From a bacterium 1xD42-87 (GTDB lineage Bacteria; Bacillota; Clostridia; Lachnospirales; Lachnospiraceae): a stretch of DNA of 64,000 nt. Numbering within the stretch: position 1 is the stretch's first letter; each line of letters starts with the position of its first letter. This document shows, in pieces, positions 1 through 7,986 of this stretch. The stretch is taken from positions 62,001-126,000 of the forward strand of contig RAYM01000015.1 in the NCBI GenBank assembly GCA_003611805.1, read 5' to 3'. The notes beneath the pieces were generated by a model, which did no database searches, was not told the DNA's origin, and worked only from the letters and a program-made list of their open reading frames with translations. The position numbers were made by a program, and so were the translations under genes.

Positions 1-345
1 GAGTCTGTAAGATATATTGATGGGTATACACAAAATATTTGGGATTATCCTAGATTATATGTCAATGGAAATTCTTATGTATGGTTGTATGCCTTGAAAA
101 ATGTTACAGGAGAAACAGAAAAAGAATTATTATTTAGGCTTGGAGTCAATTATGATAGAGTATGCAAATTCCAGAAAGTATTGCAAATTGCAAAAGAATG
201 TGGTGCTTGTCCTAAAAGTAAAATGAGTTTTAATGAAATAAAGAAAAAAGTAGTGGCAGATGAACAAGCGTTGTATAATTATTGTGTTTCAGAATTTCCA
301 TGTGAATCCAATAAGTGTGAAATGGATCTTTATTTATTAAAATAA
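1..345 (+). CDS. Partial hypothetical protein (5' end outside window)
   Basis: The frame is open from base 1 to the TAA at 343-345, so this is the last 114 codons of a longer gene; the internal TTG at 85 is not needed as a start. The visible part begins with an aromatic-rich stretch (YIDGYTQNIWDYPRLYV) and continues with a charged, mostly helical region holding scattered cysteines (CGAC, CES, C near the end). I do not recognise the family. A hairpin terminator follows, so it is the last gene of its transcript. Confidence 0.6.
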   Translation, partial: ESVRYIDGYTQNIWDYPRLYVNGNSYVWLYALKNVTGETEKELLFRLGVNYDRVCKFQKVLQIAKECGACPKSKMSFNEIKKKVVADEQALYNYCVSEFPCESNKCEMDLYLLK

Positions 346-379
346 AATATTCATATAATAGTAATTTGTGTGTGGTTAG

Positions 380-412
380 AAGGCATTAGTTATAGGAATT
401 AATGCCTTTTAT
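380..412 (+). terminator. Rho-independent terminator after the first gene
   Basis: AAGGCATTA (380-388) pairs with TAATGCCTT (400-408) around an 11-nt loop and is followed by a short T-rich tail. It separates the upstream transcript from the hicAB promoter. Confidence 0.7.
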
Positions 413-426
413 AGTACACACAGATA

Positions 427-469
427 GCAACTATTTATAGTTGCATATTTTCTCGCAGAGTGGTATATT
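427..469 (+). promoter_or_regulatory. hicAB promoter with palindromic operator
   Basis: TTGCAT (441-446), a 17-bp spacer and TATATT (464-469) form a sigma-A type promoter just before hicA. A perfect palindrome with arms GCAACTA and TAGTTGC around TTTA covers 427-444 and overlaps the -35 box, so a protein bound there would block polymerase. HicB antitoxins usually autoregulate; that HicB binds here is inference. Confidence 0.6.
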
Positions 470-489
470 ATATCTAAAGGAGAAATGTC

Positions 490-741
490 ATGAGTAAGAA
501 AGATAAATTGATAGATAGATTACTGAAGAAACCGAAAGACTTTACTTTTGATGAAATGGAATCCTTGCTGTCATATTTTGGGTATGAATTAAAACAGGGT
601 GGAACTGGGTCGGGAGTAAAATTTATAAAAGATGGAAGTAATGAAGCAATAAACTTCCATAAACCGCATCCAAGTGGAATATTAAAGAGGTATGTGTTGG
701 ATCAGGTAATAGAGAAATTAAGAAAGGATGGTTCGCTATGA
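490..741 (+). CDS. hicA: HicA family toxin (mRNA interferase)
   Basis: An 83-residue HicA/YcfA-type protein. HicA toxins are small double-stranded-RNA-binding-fold proteins that cleave mRNA and are held inactive by HicB. The sequence shows the family's glycine-rich strand (KQGGTGSGVKFI), the FHKPHP motif typical of one HicA subfamily, and the C-terminal helix ending near IEKLRKDG. The usual G-S-H catalytic histidine is absent from the first loop; the conserved histidines lie in FHKPHP instead. The start follows AAAGGAG at ideal spacing. The TGA stop overlaps the hicB ATG as ATGA, which implies translational coupling and supports the toxin-antitoxin call. Confidence 0.85.
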   Translation: MSKKDKLIDRLLKKPKDFTFDEMESLLSYFGYELKQGGTGSGVKFIKDGSNEAINFHKPHPSGILKRYVLDQVIEKLRKDGSL

Positions 742-1073
742 GTAATTTGTTATCATATAAGAATTACAACGGTACAGTAGAGTATTCAAAAGAAGATAGT
801 TGCCTTTTCGGAAAGGTAGTTGGAATAAAATCTTTATTGTCTTATGAAGGAAATTCTGTACAGGAATTAGAACAAGATTTTCAGAATGTGATTGATGAAT
901 ACTTAGAGGACTGTAAGGAACGGAATGTAGAGCCTGAACAGCCTTACAAGGGAACATTTAATGTCAGGATCAGTCCAGAACTTCATCGGAATATTGCCGT
1001 ATATGCTATTGAACACGGTAAGAGTCTAAATGCTGCTGTTGAGGAAGCTATTGGAAATATGGTTAGAGCGTAG
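738..1073 (+). CDS. hicB: HicB family antitoxin with C-terminal DNA-binding domain
   Basis: A 111-residue HicB-type antitoxin. Residues about 1-55 form the partial RNase-H-like HicB fold (GTVEYSKEDSCLFGKVVGI, then an LEQDFQNVIDEYLEDC helix). Residues about 65-111 form a ribbon-helix-helix/arc-like DNA-binding tail (GTFNVRISPELHRNIAVYA, KSLNAAVEEAI). Proteins of this type neutralise HicA and repress their own promoter. Its ATG lies inside the hicA stop. The order toxin then antitoxin is normal for hicAB. Confidence 0.88.
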   Translation: MSNLLSYKNYNGTVEYSKEDSCLFGKVVGIKSLLSYEGNSVQELEQDFQNVIDEYLEDCKERNVEPEQPYKGTFNVRISPELHRNIAVYAIEHGKSLNAAVEEAIGNMVRA

Positions 1074-1084
1074 GGAGGTTCTTT

Positions 1085-1381
1085 ATGGAACAATATGAAT
1101 ATGATGATGTATTTTGTGTTGATTGTAATGGATATAGAAGACAAATATTAGCTGGGGAAAACATATATGATGGAATGTTGAGATACATTTGTACAGAATG
1201 TGGATGTGAAAACAACGTAGAAGATAAAGAATATAAAAATATGATTGATACCTTGAAAAATATTGGAGAAAAAGGTATGTCAGAAAGCAATATTTCTTTA
1301 ACAGAATATTCTGAAATGCTAAAAGTGTTATGTAATAAATATGGAGAGGAAAAAGTTAAAAAAGATTTAGGAATGAAATAA
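1085..1381 (+). CDS. Small zinc-ribbon-like protein of unknown function
   Basis: 98 residues. Two CxxC pairs (C11-C14 and C36-C39, the second reading CTECGC) look like a zinc ribbon in the N-terminal half; the C-terminal half is a charged helix. It starts 11 nt after hicB behind GGGAGG, so it probably belongs to the hicAB transcript. No family recognised. Confidence 0.6.
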   Translation: MEQYEYDDVFCVDCNGYRRQILAGENIYDGMLRYICTECGCENNVEDKEYKNMIDTLKNIGEKGMSESNISLTEYSEMLKVLCNKYGEEKVKKDLGMK

Positions 1382-1456
1382 TAGTTTTAACTGATGAAAC
1401 GTATATTTAGTTGCAAAATGGATATATCTATGGTAAAGTGTAAAAGAGGTGATATT

Positions 1457-1927
1457 ATGGCAGAAAAAATGTTTAAAATAGAAAATAACCAAAAGGTTTG
1501 GAATTTCTTCTTTGAAAGTGCAATGGAGGAATGGGATGCTGAGAATAAAGAAAAACTAGAAGCAATTATTTGGACAGACAAAGAAAAAGAGTTATATAGT
1601 CAGAAGACACATGGAGATATATCTCCACAAAATATTACTCCTTATAGATATGAAAGTAAAAAGAGAAGAATGTGCCTACAACAATATAAACCTATTGTTT
1701 TGGAATTTGAGGAATTTGTTAATAAATCTTTTGATGAAATTACGGCAGATGATATTGATAAATTTTCTGGTGTTACAAGTAAGAAAAATAAACTCAATCA
1801 TCTTAATGCATTCTTGTTAAGTGGAATTAAAAGTGGGATAATAAAGAATACAAATAAAGATTTTTTGATTAGTTTGTTACCAGATCTATATAGAGAAATT
1901 GGAAGAAAAATAGCAGAAATTGAATAG
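1457..1927 (+). CDS. Unknown protein with integrase-core-binding-like region
   Basis: 156 residues from the ATG at 1457, chosen because AGAGGTGAT precedes it at good spacing; an in-frame ATG at 1394 has no such site. Residues about 65-150 (KRRMCLQQYKPIVLEFEEF, ITADDIDKFS, KNKLNHLNAFLLSGIKSGI) resemble the helical SAM-like core-binding domain of tyrosine recombinases, but there is no catalytic domain here. The recombinase at 6519-7379 conversely lacks such a domain. A working relationship is only a guess. Confidence 0.5.
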   Translation: MAEKMFKIENNQKVWNFFFESAMEEWDAENKEKLEAIIWTDKEKELYSQKTHGDISPQNITPYRYESKKRRMCLQQYKPIVLEFEEFVNKSFDEITADDIDKFSGVTSKKNKLNHLNAFLLSGIKSGIIKNTNKDFLISLLPDLYREIGRKIAEIE

Positions 1928-1935
1928 AGGACAGG

Positions 1936-2328
1936 ATGGAAAAGAGAAATATTATAAGAGATAAATGGATGGGGAAACATACAAAAGAGTTTTATAAAAC
2001 ATATTGGGTAGATAGAGGAAAATATCAAGAGAATAATAATAGAATCAAGAAACTTCTTAAAGGGTCTTCTTCTGGATATAGTGAAAACAAATATATAAAT
2101 CTATTTATTGCAACATGGAAAGTTTATTATTATATCCACAATACCTATGCTTATGGCAGAAAACCTGTTGATAATGGTGAATTTAGTAATGAATTTGAAA
2201 TGTTTAATAATTTACGTATAGAATTTGATTTCAAAGAAGCAGTTCAATCTTTTGTATATTTGGAAAATTTTATGGATAGAGTAATTGAGTTTCTTATGGA
2301 TAAAGATTTGGATTGCGAAGCCAATTAA
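1936..2328 (+). CDS. Hypothetical protein
   Basis: 130 residues, lysine- and tyrosine-rich, with a helical middle (LFIATWKVYYYIHNTY) and an acidic C-terminus. It starts 8 nt after the preceding stop behind GAGGACAGG and is likely co-transcribed. No motif recognised. Confidence 0.5.
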   Translation: MEKRNIIRDKWMGKHTKEFYKTYWVDRGKYQENNNRIKKLLKGSSSGYSENKYINLFIATWKVYYYIHNTYAYGRKPVDNGEFSNEFEMFNNLRIEFDFKEAVQSFVYLENFMDRVIEFLMDKDLDCEAN

Positions 2329-2360
2329 ATCTAAGTTTTAAGTTATATGGAGGATGCAGA

Positions 2361-2888
2361 ATGAAATATTATTTGTTTAATTATGATGATGTGAGTATGA
2401 TGTATCATGATCGCGTTGTCCCTAAAGAAGAGATTATATGTGAATTTGAATTTAATGGATTTACTTATTTTTTAAGCGATAAAGAAATTATTAATGTGAG
2501 TGCTACTCAACGGAGAAAATGCATTGAACAATTTTCAAAATGGATAAGACAATTTAATTTGAATAGAAAATATATTTTAAGATATAGTGATATTTGGCTA
2601 TATGAGAGAGATTGTTATGAATTATTATCAGATTATTTAACTTGGGAAGCGAATAAGAATGGGGAGACTTATGCTGAAGTTATTTGCAAATCGGATAATT
2701 TGAAGGAAACTATTAATGAAATAATAAAATCTTTAGCAAAAGAGCGATTAGATGTACAGAGTAGGGATTTAATTATTGAAATAGAAAAAGGAATGAATGA
2801 AGATAAACTTGATGTTGAAAAAATAAGGGAAGAGGTACAGGAAGTAACCCAAAAAATTTATAATAAAACTTTTGAATGGATTGATTAG
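2361..2888 (+). CDS. Hypothetical protein
   Basis: 175 residues from ATG 2361, which has TGGAGG 8 nt upstream; an upstream in-frame start at 2313 overlaps the previous gene and lacks a site. The protein opens with alternating strands (MKYYLFNYDDVSMMYHD) and ends in charged helices with an acidic C-terminal third. Its TAG stop is the first codon of a dispersed TAGGCAA-type intergenic element. Confidence 0.5.
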   Translation: MKYYLFNYDDVSMMYHDRVVPKEEIICEFEFNGFTYFLSDKEIINVSATQRRKCIEQFSKWIRQFNLNRKYILRYSDIWLYERDCYELLSDYLTWEANKNGETYAEVICKSDNLKETINEIIKSLAKERLDVQSRDLIIEIEKGMNEDKLDVEKIREEVQEVTQKIYNKTFEWID

Positions 2889-2916
2889 GCAATAAAATTA
2901 GATATTTAAGGAAGGG
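2886..2916 (+). repeat. Dispersed TAGGCAA-type intergenic mini-element
   Basis: Begins with the stop TAG of the preceding gene followed by GCAATAAA, then a short A/T hairpin and the next ribosome site. Matching elements start at 10146, 10928 and 14715. Confidence 0.5.
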
Positions 2917-2926
2917 ATGAGGATAA

Positions 2927-3271
2927 ATGGATAAAGAACAATTTATCAAATGGAGAGAAAATGGTGGGAAAATTTATAAATATGTATATGAGGTCGAAGC
3001 AGGAAAAGAAGATTTAAGAAAAAGCGAATGTGAAGTAGACGCAGTTTATGAAGACGGGTTTAAAACGTTCGGCTTTGGATATCATATCCCATTTGATTGC
3101 TTTGAAAAATGGAGAATGCAACATTGGAGTTCAAATTCATATGAATATTTTATCTTCTTGACTAATGAACAGAACATATATGATTATTTGGGAGAAATAA
3201 AAAAATGTATTGCTGAAGGACTTCAAAAAGAAATAAGGGATTTGCAAAAATCATTGGCATTAGTTGTATAA
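2927..3271 (+). CDS. Hypothetical protein
   Basis: 114 residues (MDKEQFIKWRENGGKIYKY start). It looks like a small alpha/beta protein with an aromatic patch (FGFGYHIPFDCFEKWRMQHW) and a lysine-rich C-terminal helix. It follows GAAGGGATGAGG and is the last gene before a terminator. Function unknown. Confidence 0.5.
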   Translation: MDKEQFIKWRENGGKIYKYVYEVEAGKEDLRKSECEVDAVYEDGFKTFGFGYHIPFDCFEKWRMQHWSSNSYEYFIFLTNEQNIYDYLGEIKKCIAEGLQKEIRDLQKSLALVV

Positions 3272-3314
3272 TCAGCACGACAATGTGATATTTAACTAAA
3301 TACATTAAGGTAGT

Positions 3315-3350
3315 AAAGCATTTGGAATTAAAATCCAGATGCTTTTTATT
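3315..3350 (+). terminator. Rho-independent terminator
   Basis: AAAGCATTTGGA (3315-3326) pairs with TCCAGATGCTTT (one G-T pair) and runs into T residues. It ends the 490-3271 transcript. Confidence 0.75.
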
Positions 3351-3384
3351 ATATAAAAAATTACATATTTAAGGAGGTTTTAGT

Positions 3385-4314
3385 ATGAGCGCAGTAGTAG
3401 CAATGAATGAGGAAACAAGGAGGATGGAACAATTTAATGACATAGTGGCAAATATCAAGCCACTTATGACTGTTGGAAAAGGTAAGAATCAAAGAGTGAT
3501 TACAGGTAGTGCTGTAGTTCCTTTGTCTCTATGCTTTGTGGACGCCAGATATCAAGGGATGAGGACACATAAACATTTAAACAGATTGAGAAACAAATGG
3601 GATGAGAGGAAACTAACACCGATAATTCTTGTATGGCATCTGGAGGAACATAGATTTGCTATTGTGGATGGACAGGGAAGATTCATTATTGCAGGAGAAA
3701 AAGGAATAGATAGATTAAATGCAATTATTCTTATGGATGCTCCTGAAGATCCAGATGAACGTCTAAAATTTGAAGCTGAATACTTTATCGGACAGGATTC
3801 GGAAGTGGAAAATGTCAAACCACTTGAAAAGCATCTTTCAAGAGTGATTATTGGAGACAGTGCTGCCGTTTCTCTGGATAAACTTTTAAACAAATATGGA
3901 ATCAAATTTGTGGCAACAAAGGGAAACAGAGAGGAATCTGTACTTGGAAGTTATACAGATACATATTCAATTGTAATAGTCCATGGAGAAAAATGCCTGG
4001 ACTTTATTTTTTCTATTATCGACAACGCTGGATGGAATAAGGAAACAAACGGATATGCAACCTTTGTAATGAGAGCGTTGAGAGAAGTATGGATTGCTCA
4101 TCCAAATGATAGGAAAGAAATACATAGGTTTTTATCAAAGGAATTGAGACAGATTGATCCTGCCTTATTCAGTGCAGAAGCAAAATCGAAATATCCAAAA
4201 CGTGATCATAGAGTGTCCTGTGTTCTCTATGTGGAAGATTTGGTATGTGATGGACTTGGAATAGAGAAGAAGATATATGTAGAGAACGGGAAGAAAGTTA
4301 AAATCTCAGAATGA
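3385..4314 (+). CDS. ParB/Srx-fold nuclease-like protein
   Basis: 309 residues. Residues about 75-105 contain the ParB-like signature TPIILVWHLEEHRFAIVDGQ followed by GR (VDGQGR at 94-99), matching the ParB/sulfiredoxin-fold motif that in ParB binds CTP and in relatives acts as a nuclease. The rest is a long helical extension with no helix-turn-helix I can name. The start has a perfect AAGGAGG 8 nt upstream. It is followed 23 nt later by a DUF262 protein of the same superfamily, and the two are probably one operon. It could be a partition-like, DNA-modification-sensing or nuclease component; the function is not shown by sequence. Confidence 0.65.
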   Translation: MSAVVAMNEETRRMEQFNDIVANIKPLMTVGKGKNQRVITGSAVVPLSLCFVDARYQGMRTHKHLNRLRNKWDERKLTPIILVWHLEEHRFAIVDGQGRFIIAGEKGIDRLNAIILMDAPEDPDERLKFEAEYFIGQDSEVENVKPLEKHLSRVIIGDSAAVSLDKLLNKYGIKFVATKGNREESVLGSYTDTYSIVIVHGEKCLDFIFSIIDNAGWNKETNGYATFVMRALREVWIAHPNDRKEIHRFLSKELRQIDPALFSAEAKSKYPKRDHRVSCVLYVEDLVCDGLGIEKKIYVENGKKVKISE

Positions 4315-4337
4315 TTTGATGAAATGGAGGAAATGTC

Positions 4338-5375
4338 ATGAAGATTATTAAAGGTGCGGATCGTGGAAGAACAGAGTGGACGGCACGGAAACTTGTTGAA
4401 TTAGTGGAAGATGGAACAGTAAATTTCAACATTGATATTCAAAGGGGTTATGTGTGGAAAGATAATGACAAGAGATCTGCTTTGATTCGCTCTTTGATAT
4501 TGGATAGACATGTTCCTCCTCTGTATTTCAATAAAGTAGAAGATGTTTACGAGGGAGAAGATGGCAAGCAGAGAACCTTAACTATCATCAAATTCTTAAA
4601 AGATGAATTTGAATTGAGCGGACTTGAGGAATTTACAGTAATAAATGATGAAGGGGAAACAGAAGAAATTGACATCAACGGGTACAAGTTTAGTGATCTT
4701 CCTGAATGTTTCCAGAACGCTATTAAGGAGTATTCATTCACAATTTGCTATACGGACAATGCGGATCAGGAAGAACAGGCGGATACATTCTATAATCTGA
4801 ATAATGGTCAGGCATTAAACGCTGCTACGATGAACCGTGTAAAGGCGAAATCAAAGGAACAGATTATCAATCTTGGGAAGCATAAGCTGTTTGCTGATGC
4901 TTTAAGTCAGACAGCTTTAGATGGACATGTGAATGAAGATATGGTGGCCAAAGCACATGCAATTCTTAATGATAAGGAAGTTTCTACGGATGCCAAGTGG
5001 ATTCGTCCATATATGAGAAAGGCAGATATTACAAAAGATGATGAACTTCTTTTAACAGAAGTATTTGATCGTATTTACAATATTCATACCATGATAGAGG
5101 ATAAGAAAATTGCAAAAAGGATTTATGCCAGAACACATATGATTAGTATTGTGCCGATTGTTGCAGAGTCGCTTAATGAAGGATATTCAGACAAACAGAT
5201 GATGGAGTGGTTTGTAAATTTCTTTAGTGGAAAGAAATCTGCCACAACTTCTAAGGCGTATAATGATGCTGCTGGACGTGGAACAGGGAAGAATTCTGCT
5301 GTTATGAAGAGGGTGGAGGAAATTAAGAAGGATTATGATAAATATTTTGGAAGTGTAAAGACTTTAGCAAGTTAA
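4338..5375 (+). CDS. DUF262 (GmrS-like) domain protein
   Basis: 345 residues. QRGYVW (35-40) and DGKQRT (75-80) are the paired signature motifs of DUF262, the ParB-fold NTPase domain best known from the N-terminus of type IV restriction enzyme GmrSD. No DUF1524/HNH nuclease half follows: the remainder is helical and ends without an H-N-H motif. It sits 23 nt behind a ParB-like gene. Stand-alone DUF262 proteins have no settled function. Three paralogues lie at 7987, 14937 and 21002. Confidence 0.75.
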   Translation: MKIIKGADRGRTEWTARKLVELVEDGTVNFNIDIQRGYVWKDNDKRSALIRSLILDRHVPPLYFNKVEDVYEGEDGKQRTLTIIKFLKDEFELSGLEEFTVINDEGETEEIDINGYKFSDLPECFQNAIKEYSFTICYTDNADQEEQADTFYNLNNGQALNAATMNRVKAKSKEQIINLGKHKLFADALSQTALDGHVNEDMVAKAHAILNDKEVSTDAKWIRPYMRKADITKDDELLLTEVFDRIYNIHTMIEDKKIAKRIYARTHMISIVPIVAESLNEGYSDKQMMEWFVNFFSGKKSATTSKAYNDAAGRGTGKNSAVMKRVEEIKKDYDKYFGSVKTLAS

Positions 5376-5470
5376 TTTGTATATTCCACGCTGTATATGT
5401 GTTGGATCGTGCTCTATACTTCTTCACGAAAAAGAGAAGTAGTTTATATAAAATGATTGGAGGAAATAAA

Positions 5471-5788
5471 ATGAAACAGAAAAAGAAACAATATGTAATT
5501 AAAGAAGCATATACGGATAATTACCATGTTTTACAGTATATTGATGGAAAATTGGAAGGACATAATATTGTATCCTATTATGAATTAGATGGATATATTG
5601 CCGCTTTGAAAAATATGGGGTATATTCGGGCATATTACGAAAGAGAATATCATGTAAAAATGCTGAGAGCGAAGGAAGATTATGAGTTTGCTCTTGCAGA
5701 TTATGAAAAGGCAAAAGAAAGTCCGTTGAACCTATCAGATGAAGAAATTGAGAGATATAGGCGAATTACACATAGTGATGATGAGTAA
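5471..5788 (+). CDS. Hypothetical protein
   Basis: 105 residues from ATG 5471, chosen for the GGAGG 8 nt upstream; the longer frame from 5399 has no site. An N-terminal beta-rich part (YVIKEAYTDNYHVLQYIDG) is followed by a long charged helix (YHVKMLRAKEDYEFALADYE). The preceding 95-bp gap holds a hairpin with arms TACTTC and GAAGTA. Confidence 0.5.
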   Translation: MKQKKKQYVIKEAYTDNYHVLQYIDGKLEGHNIVSYYELDGYIAALKNMGYIRAYYEREYHVKMLRAKEDYEFALADYEKAKESPLNLSDEEIERYRRITHSDDE

Positions 5789-5840
5789 TGTGTACTTGAA
5801 ATCATCGTTTCAACTTGTGATACATAGTTGCACAGAATAT

Positions 5841-5880
5841 TGTACAAAATATTGACAAAACTATGAATATGACATATACT
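5841..5880 (+). promoter_or_regulatory. yefM-yoeB promoter and probable operator
   Basis: TTGACA (5852-5857), a 17-bp spacer and TATACT (5875-5880) make a near-consensus promoter. TGTACA (5841-5846), inside the palindrome TTGTACAA, sits just upstream of the -35. TGTACA is the core known from YefM operators in other bacteria, so autorepression by the YefM encoded here is likely. Confidence 0.8.
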
Positions 5881-5902
5881 ATATTCAAAGGAGAGTGATT
5901 GT

Positions 5903-6154
5903 ATGATAGCAACAAATTTTTCAAATGTAAGGAATAACTTCAAAGAAGTTTGCGATCGGGTTGTACATGATTCTGATATCGCAATAATTACGAGAAAAAA
6001 CGATGAAAATGTTGTGCTTATGTCTCAGGCACAGTATGATAATCTGATGGAAAATCTTCATATAAGGGAAAGTAAAGCGAATTATGAGTGGTTGAAAGAG
6101 TCTATCAAGCAAGCTGAAGATGGAAAACTTGTAAATTTTGATGTGGAGGATTAG
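5903..6154 (+). CDS. yefM: YefM/Phd family antitoxin
   Basis: 83 residues. The N-terminal half is a Phd/YefM DNA-binding fold (MIATNFSNVRNNFKEVCDRV, then IAIITRKNDENVVLMSQAQY, the usual N-V-V-L-M-S strand and DNL helix). The acidic C-terminal tail (KLVNFDVED) is the part that wraps the toxin. Such antitoxins bind and inactivate YoeB and repress the operon. It has its own promoter and AAAGGAG site and is followed 3 nt later by yoeB. Length and order are normal. Confidence 0.92.
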   Translation: MIATNFSNVRNNFKEVCDRVVHDSDIAIITRKNDENVVLMSQAQYDNLMENLHIRESKANYEWLKESIKQAEDGKLVNFDVED

Positions 6155-6157
6155 TCT

Positions 6158-6412
6158 ATGAATGTATCTTTCACGGAAAATGCTTGGGATGATTATCTTT
6201 ATTGGCAGAAGATGGACAAGAAAATTGTAAAAAGAATAAATGAATTGATTAAAGATATAAAGAGAAATCCATTTGATGGACTTGGAAAGCCAGAACCGCT
6301 AAAATATGATTTAGCTGGAAAGTGGAGTAGAAGAATAACGGATGAACATAGATTAGTTTATCAGGTGGAAGGAAACAATTTAATAGTGTATACTTGCAGA
6401 TATCATTATTGA
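6158..6412 (+). CDS. yoeB: YoeB family toxin (ribosome-dependent mRNA interferase)
   Basis: 84 residues, the same length as E. coli YoeB. The residues known to be catalytic in YoeB fall at identical positions: E46 (GKPE), R65 (DEHR), H83 and Y84 (RYHY end). The WSRRI strand and LKYDLAGKW motif are also present. YoeB binds the ribosomal A site and cleaves translated mRNA until neutralised by YefM. All key residues are intact, so it should be active. A terminator follows directly. Confidence 0.95.
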   Translation: MNVSFTENAWDDYLYWQKMDKKIVKRINELIKDIKRNPFDGLGKPEPLKYDLAGKWSRRITDEHRLVYQVEGNNLIVYTCRYHY

Positions 6413-6430
6413 TAATTTAGAGTGGTCTGA

Positions 6431-6467
6431 GAAGCATTGACGGGAATCGTTAGTGCTTTTCTGTTTT
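6431..6467 (+). terminator. Terminator of yefM-yoeB
   Basis: GAAGCA-TTG-ACG (6431-6442) pairs with CGT-TAG-TGCTTT and is followed by TCTGTTTT. The three-base internal mismatch makes it moderate in strength. Confidence 0.65.
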
Positions 6468-6518
6468 AAATGTAGAAATAATATGTAGAAGAAAAATTTG
6501 AAAGAAGGGATTTAAAAT

Positions 6519-7379
6519 ATGGGAAATAAAACAAAACAAACAGGTAAGACAGAGGTATATCCATTTTGGTATATGAAAGATATCAAAAATATGATGGATT
6601 ATTTTAAAATGAAAGGGCAGTGGCACTGGTATTTAGTGTTTAATTTTGGCTTGCTTCTTGGAAGACGTATAAGCGATACACTTTATTTAAAATGGTCTGA
6701 TTTTTATTATGAGAATGGAAGAATGAAGGATGAAACAGATATTGTTGAATGGAAAACAGGAAAGACTGTTAGATTGTATATTTGTCCAGCTTGTCAAGAA
6801 GCATTGAAATTATATATTGATAAAACCGGCACAGACCCGATGGATAATTATAACGATTTTGTTTATGGAACTGCTCAAATGTCACAGTTGTTAGAAAATA
6901 AAGAAGAGTATCCTGAAGAAAATTGGAAGGAACTAATGATGAAAGCAATACAAAGTCATGCTGCAGCATTTAGAAAACAGTTTAAGTTAGCGGCAGATGC
7001 CTGTAATATACAATATGCGACTTCGACTCATAGTCTTAGGAAAAATTTTGGATACTGGTCAGTTAAACTTCATCCATATGATGTGACAACTGTAGACAAA
7101 TTGCAAGGGATATTTTCACATTCTGATCGCAATACAACTCTTCACTATATCGGAATTTCAAGAGAAGATGAAAAGAAATTATATTGTGATATGGGAGATT
7201 TTATTACTGATATTTCTAATGGGAAGAAACCGATAATCAAGAATAGCCCTGTAATCCCTTTAAAGGCAGAGGATTTCAGAGAAATTCTTAGTAAGTGTTG
7301 GGATATGGCGCAGAATGGAGAAGATAAGTTTGACGGGATTAATAATCTGATTGGTATGGCAGAAAAATGTATGGTATAA
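6519..7379 (+). CDS. Tyrosine recombinase / phage integrase family protein
   Basis: 286 residues. The catalytic set of the family is visible: R50 in GRRISDTL, the beta-hairpin lysine region WKTGKT (78-83), H171 and R174 in STHSLRKNFGY, H201 in IFSHSDRNTT, and the nucleophile Y210 in LHYIG. The N-terminal SAM-like core-binding domain is much reduced: the protein goes almost directly into the catalytic domain. It may perform integration, dimer resolution or inversion. It does not sit next to an obvious attachment site, and no att duplication is visible here. The start follows GAAGGGAT with moderate spacing. Confidence 0.85.
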   Translation: MGNKTKQTGKTEVYPFWYMKDIKNMMDYFKMKGQWHWYLVFNFGLLLGRRISDTLYLKWSDFYYENGRMKDETDIVEWKTGKTVRLYICPACQEALKLYIDKTGTDPMDNYNDFVYGTAQMSQLLENKEEYPEENWKELMMKAIQSHAAAFRKQFKLAADACNIQYATSTHSLRKNFGYWSVKLHPYDVTTVDKLQGIFSHSDRNTTLHYIGISREDEKKLYCDMGDFITDISNGKKPIIKNSPVIPLKAEDFREILSKCWDMAQNGEDKFDGINNLIGMAEKCMV

Positions 7380-7398
7380 TGTTGGAGGATAATTTGAC

Positions 7399-7962
7399 TT
7401 GTTAAGAGCAATAGAATTTACGGATAAACGTTTTAAAAAGGAAGAGGATTATAATTTATTTAGTCCAATATCAAACAATTGTATTATTTTATGCAATAAC
7501 TATAAATTGATGGATTCTCTTGCAAAAGAAATATTAGATACAGTCAATGGGAATGCAGAGTATAATGTTTATGATTGTGATGATAAGGATATTGGAAATG
7601 CAAAAATGTGGTTGTCTTTCGGATTACAGAGAGTGATTGATATAAATGGTCAGAGAATTACATTATCGCTGGAACCGGCAATCATATATAAAGCTAATGA
7701 TATAGAAGATATATGGTTGTTTTGCTATAGCGGAACAGATGAAATTGAAACATTACCACCATATCAAGAATATATTTATCCTGTGTGCATCTTTAAAGGA
7801 AGTCGGAAGGTATGGGAAGATGGTAAAGATGAAGTTTATAAGATGATTTGTAATGGAAGATATGGAACATATGATGGTAAATGGATTGATTTACATGGTG
7901 ATCATTGGGAAGATGAAACTCATAATTGTATATCAAAAGTAAATATGCAATTAAATGATTGA
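7399..7962 (+). CDS. Hypothetical protein
   Basis: 187 residues starting at TTG 7399 behind TTGGAGG. Beta-rich with acidic loops; motifs such as GLQRVIDINGQRITLSLEP and YIYPVCIFKG are visible but not recognised. It sits between the recombinase and a DUF262 gene and is probably co-transcribed with both. Confidence 0.5.
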   Translation: MLRAIEFTDKRFKKEEDYNLFSPISNNCIILCNNYKLMDSLAKEILDTVNGNAEYNVYDCDDKDIGNAKMWLSFGLQRVIDINGQRITLSLEPAIIYKANDIEDIWLFCYSGTDEIETLPPYQEYIYPVCIFKGSRKVWEDGKDEVYKMICNGRYGTYDGKWIDLHGDHWEDETHNCISKVNMQLND

Positions 7963-7986
7963 TTTTATTAGAACGGAGGATTGAAT

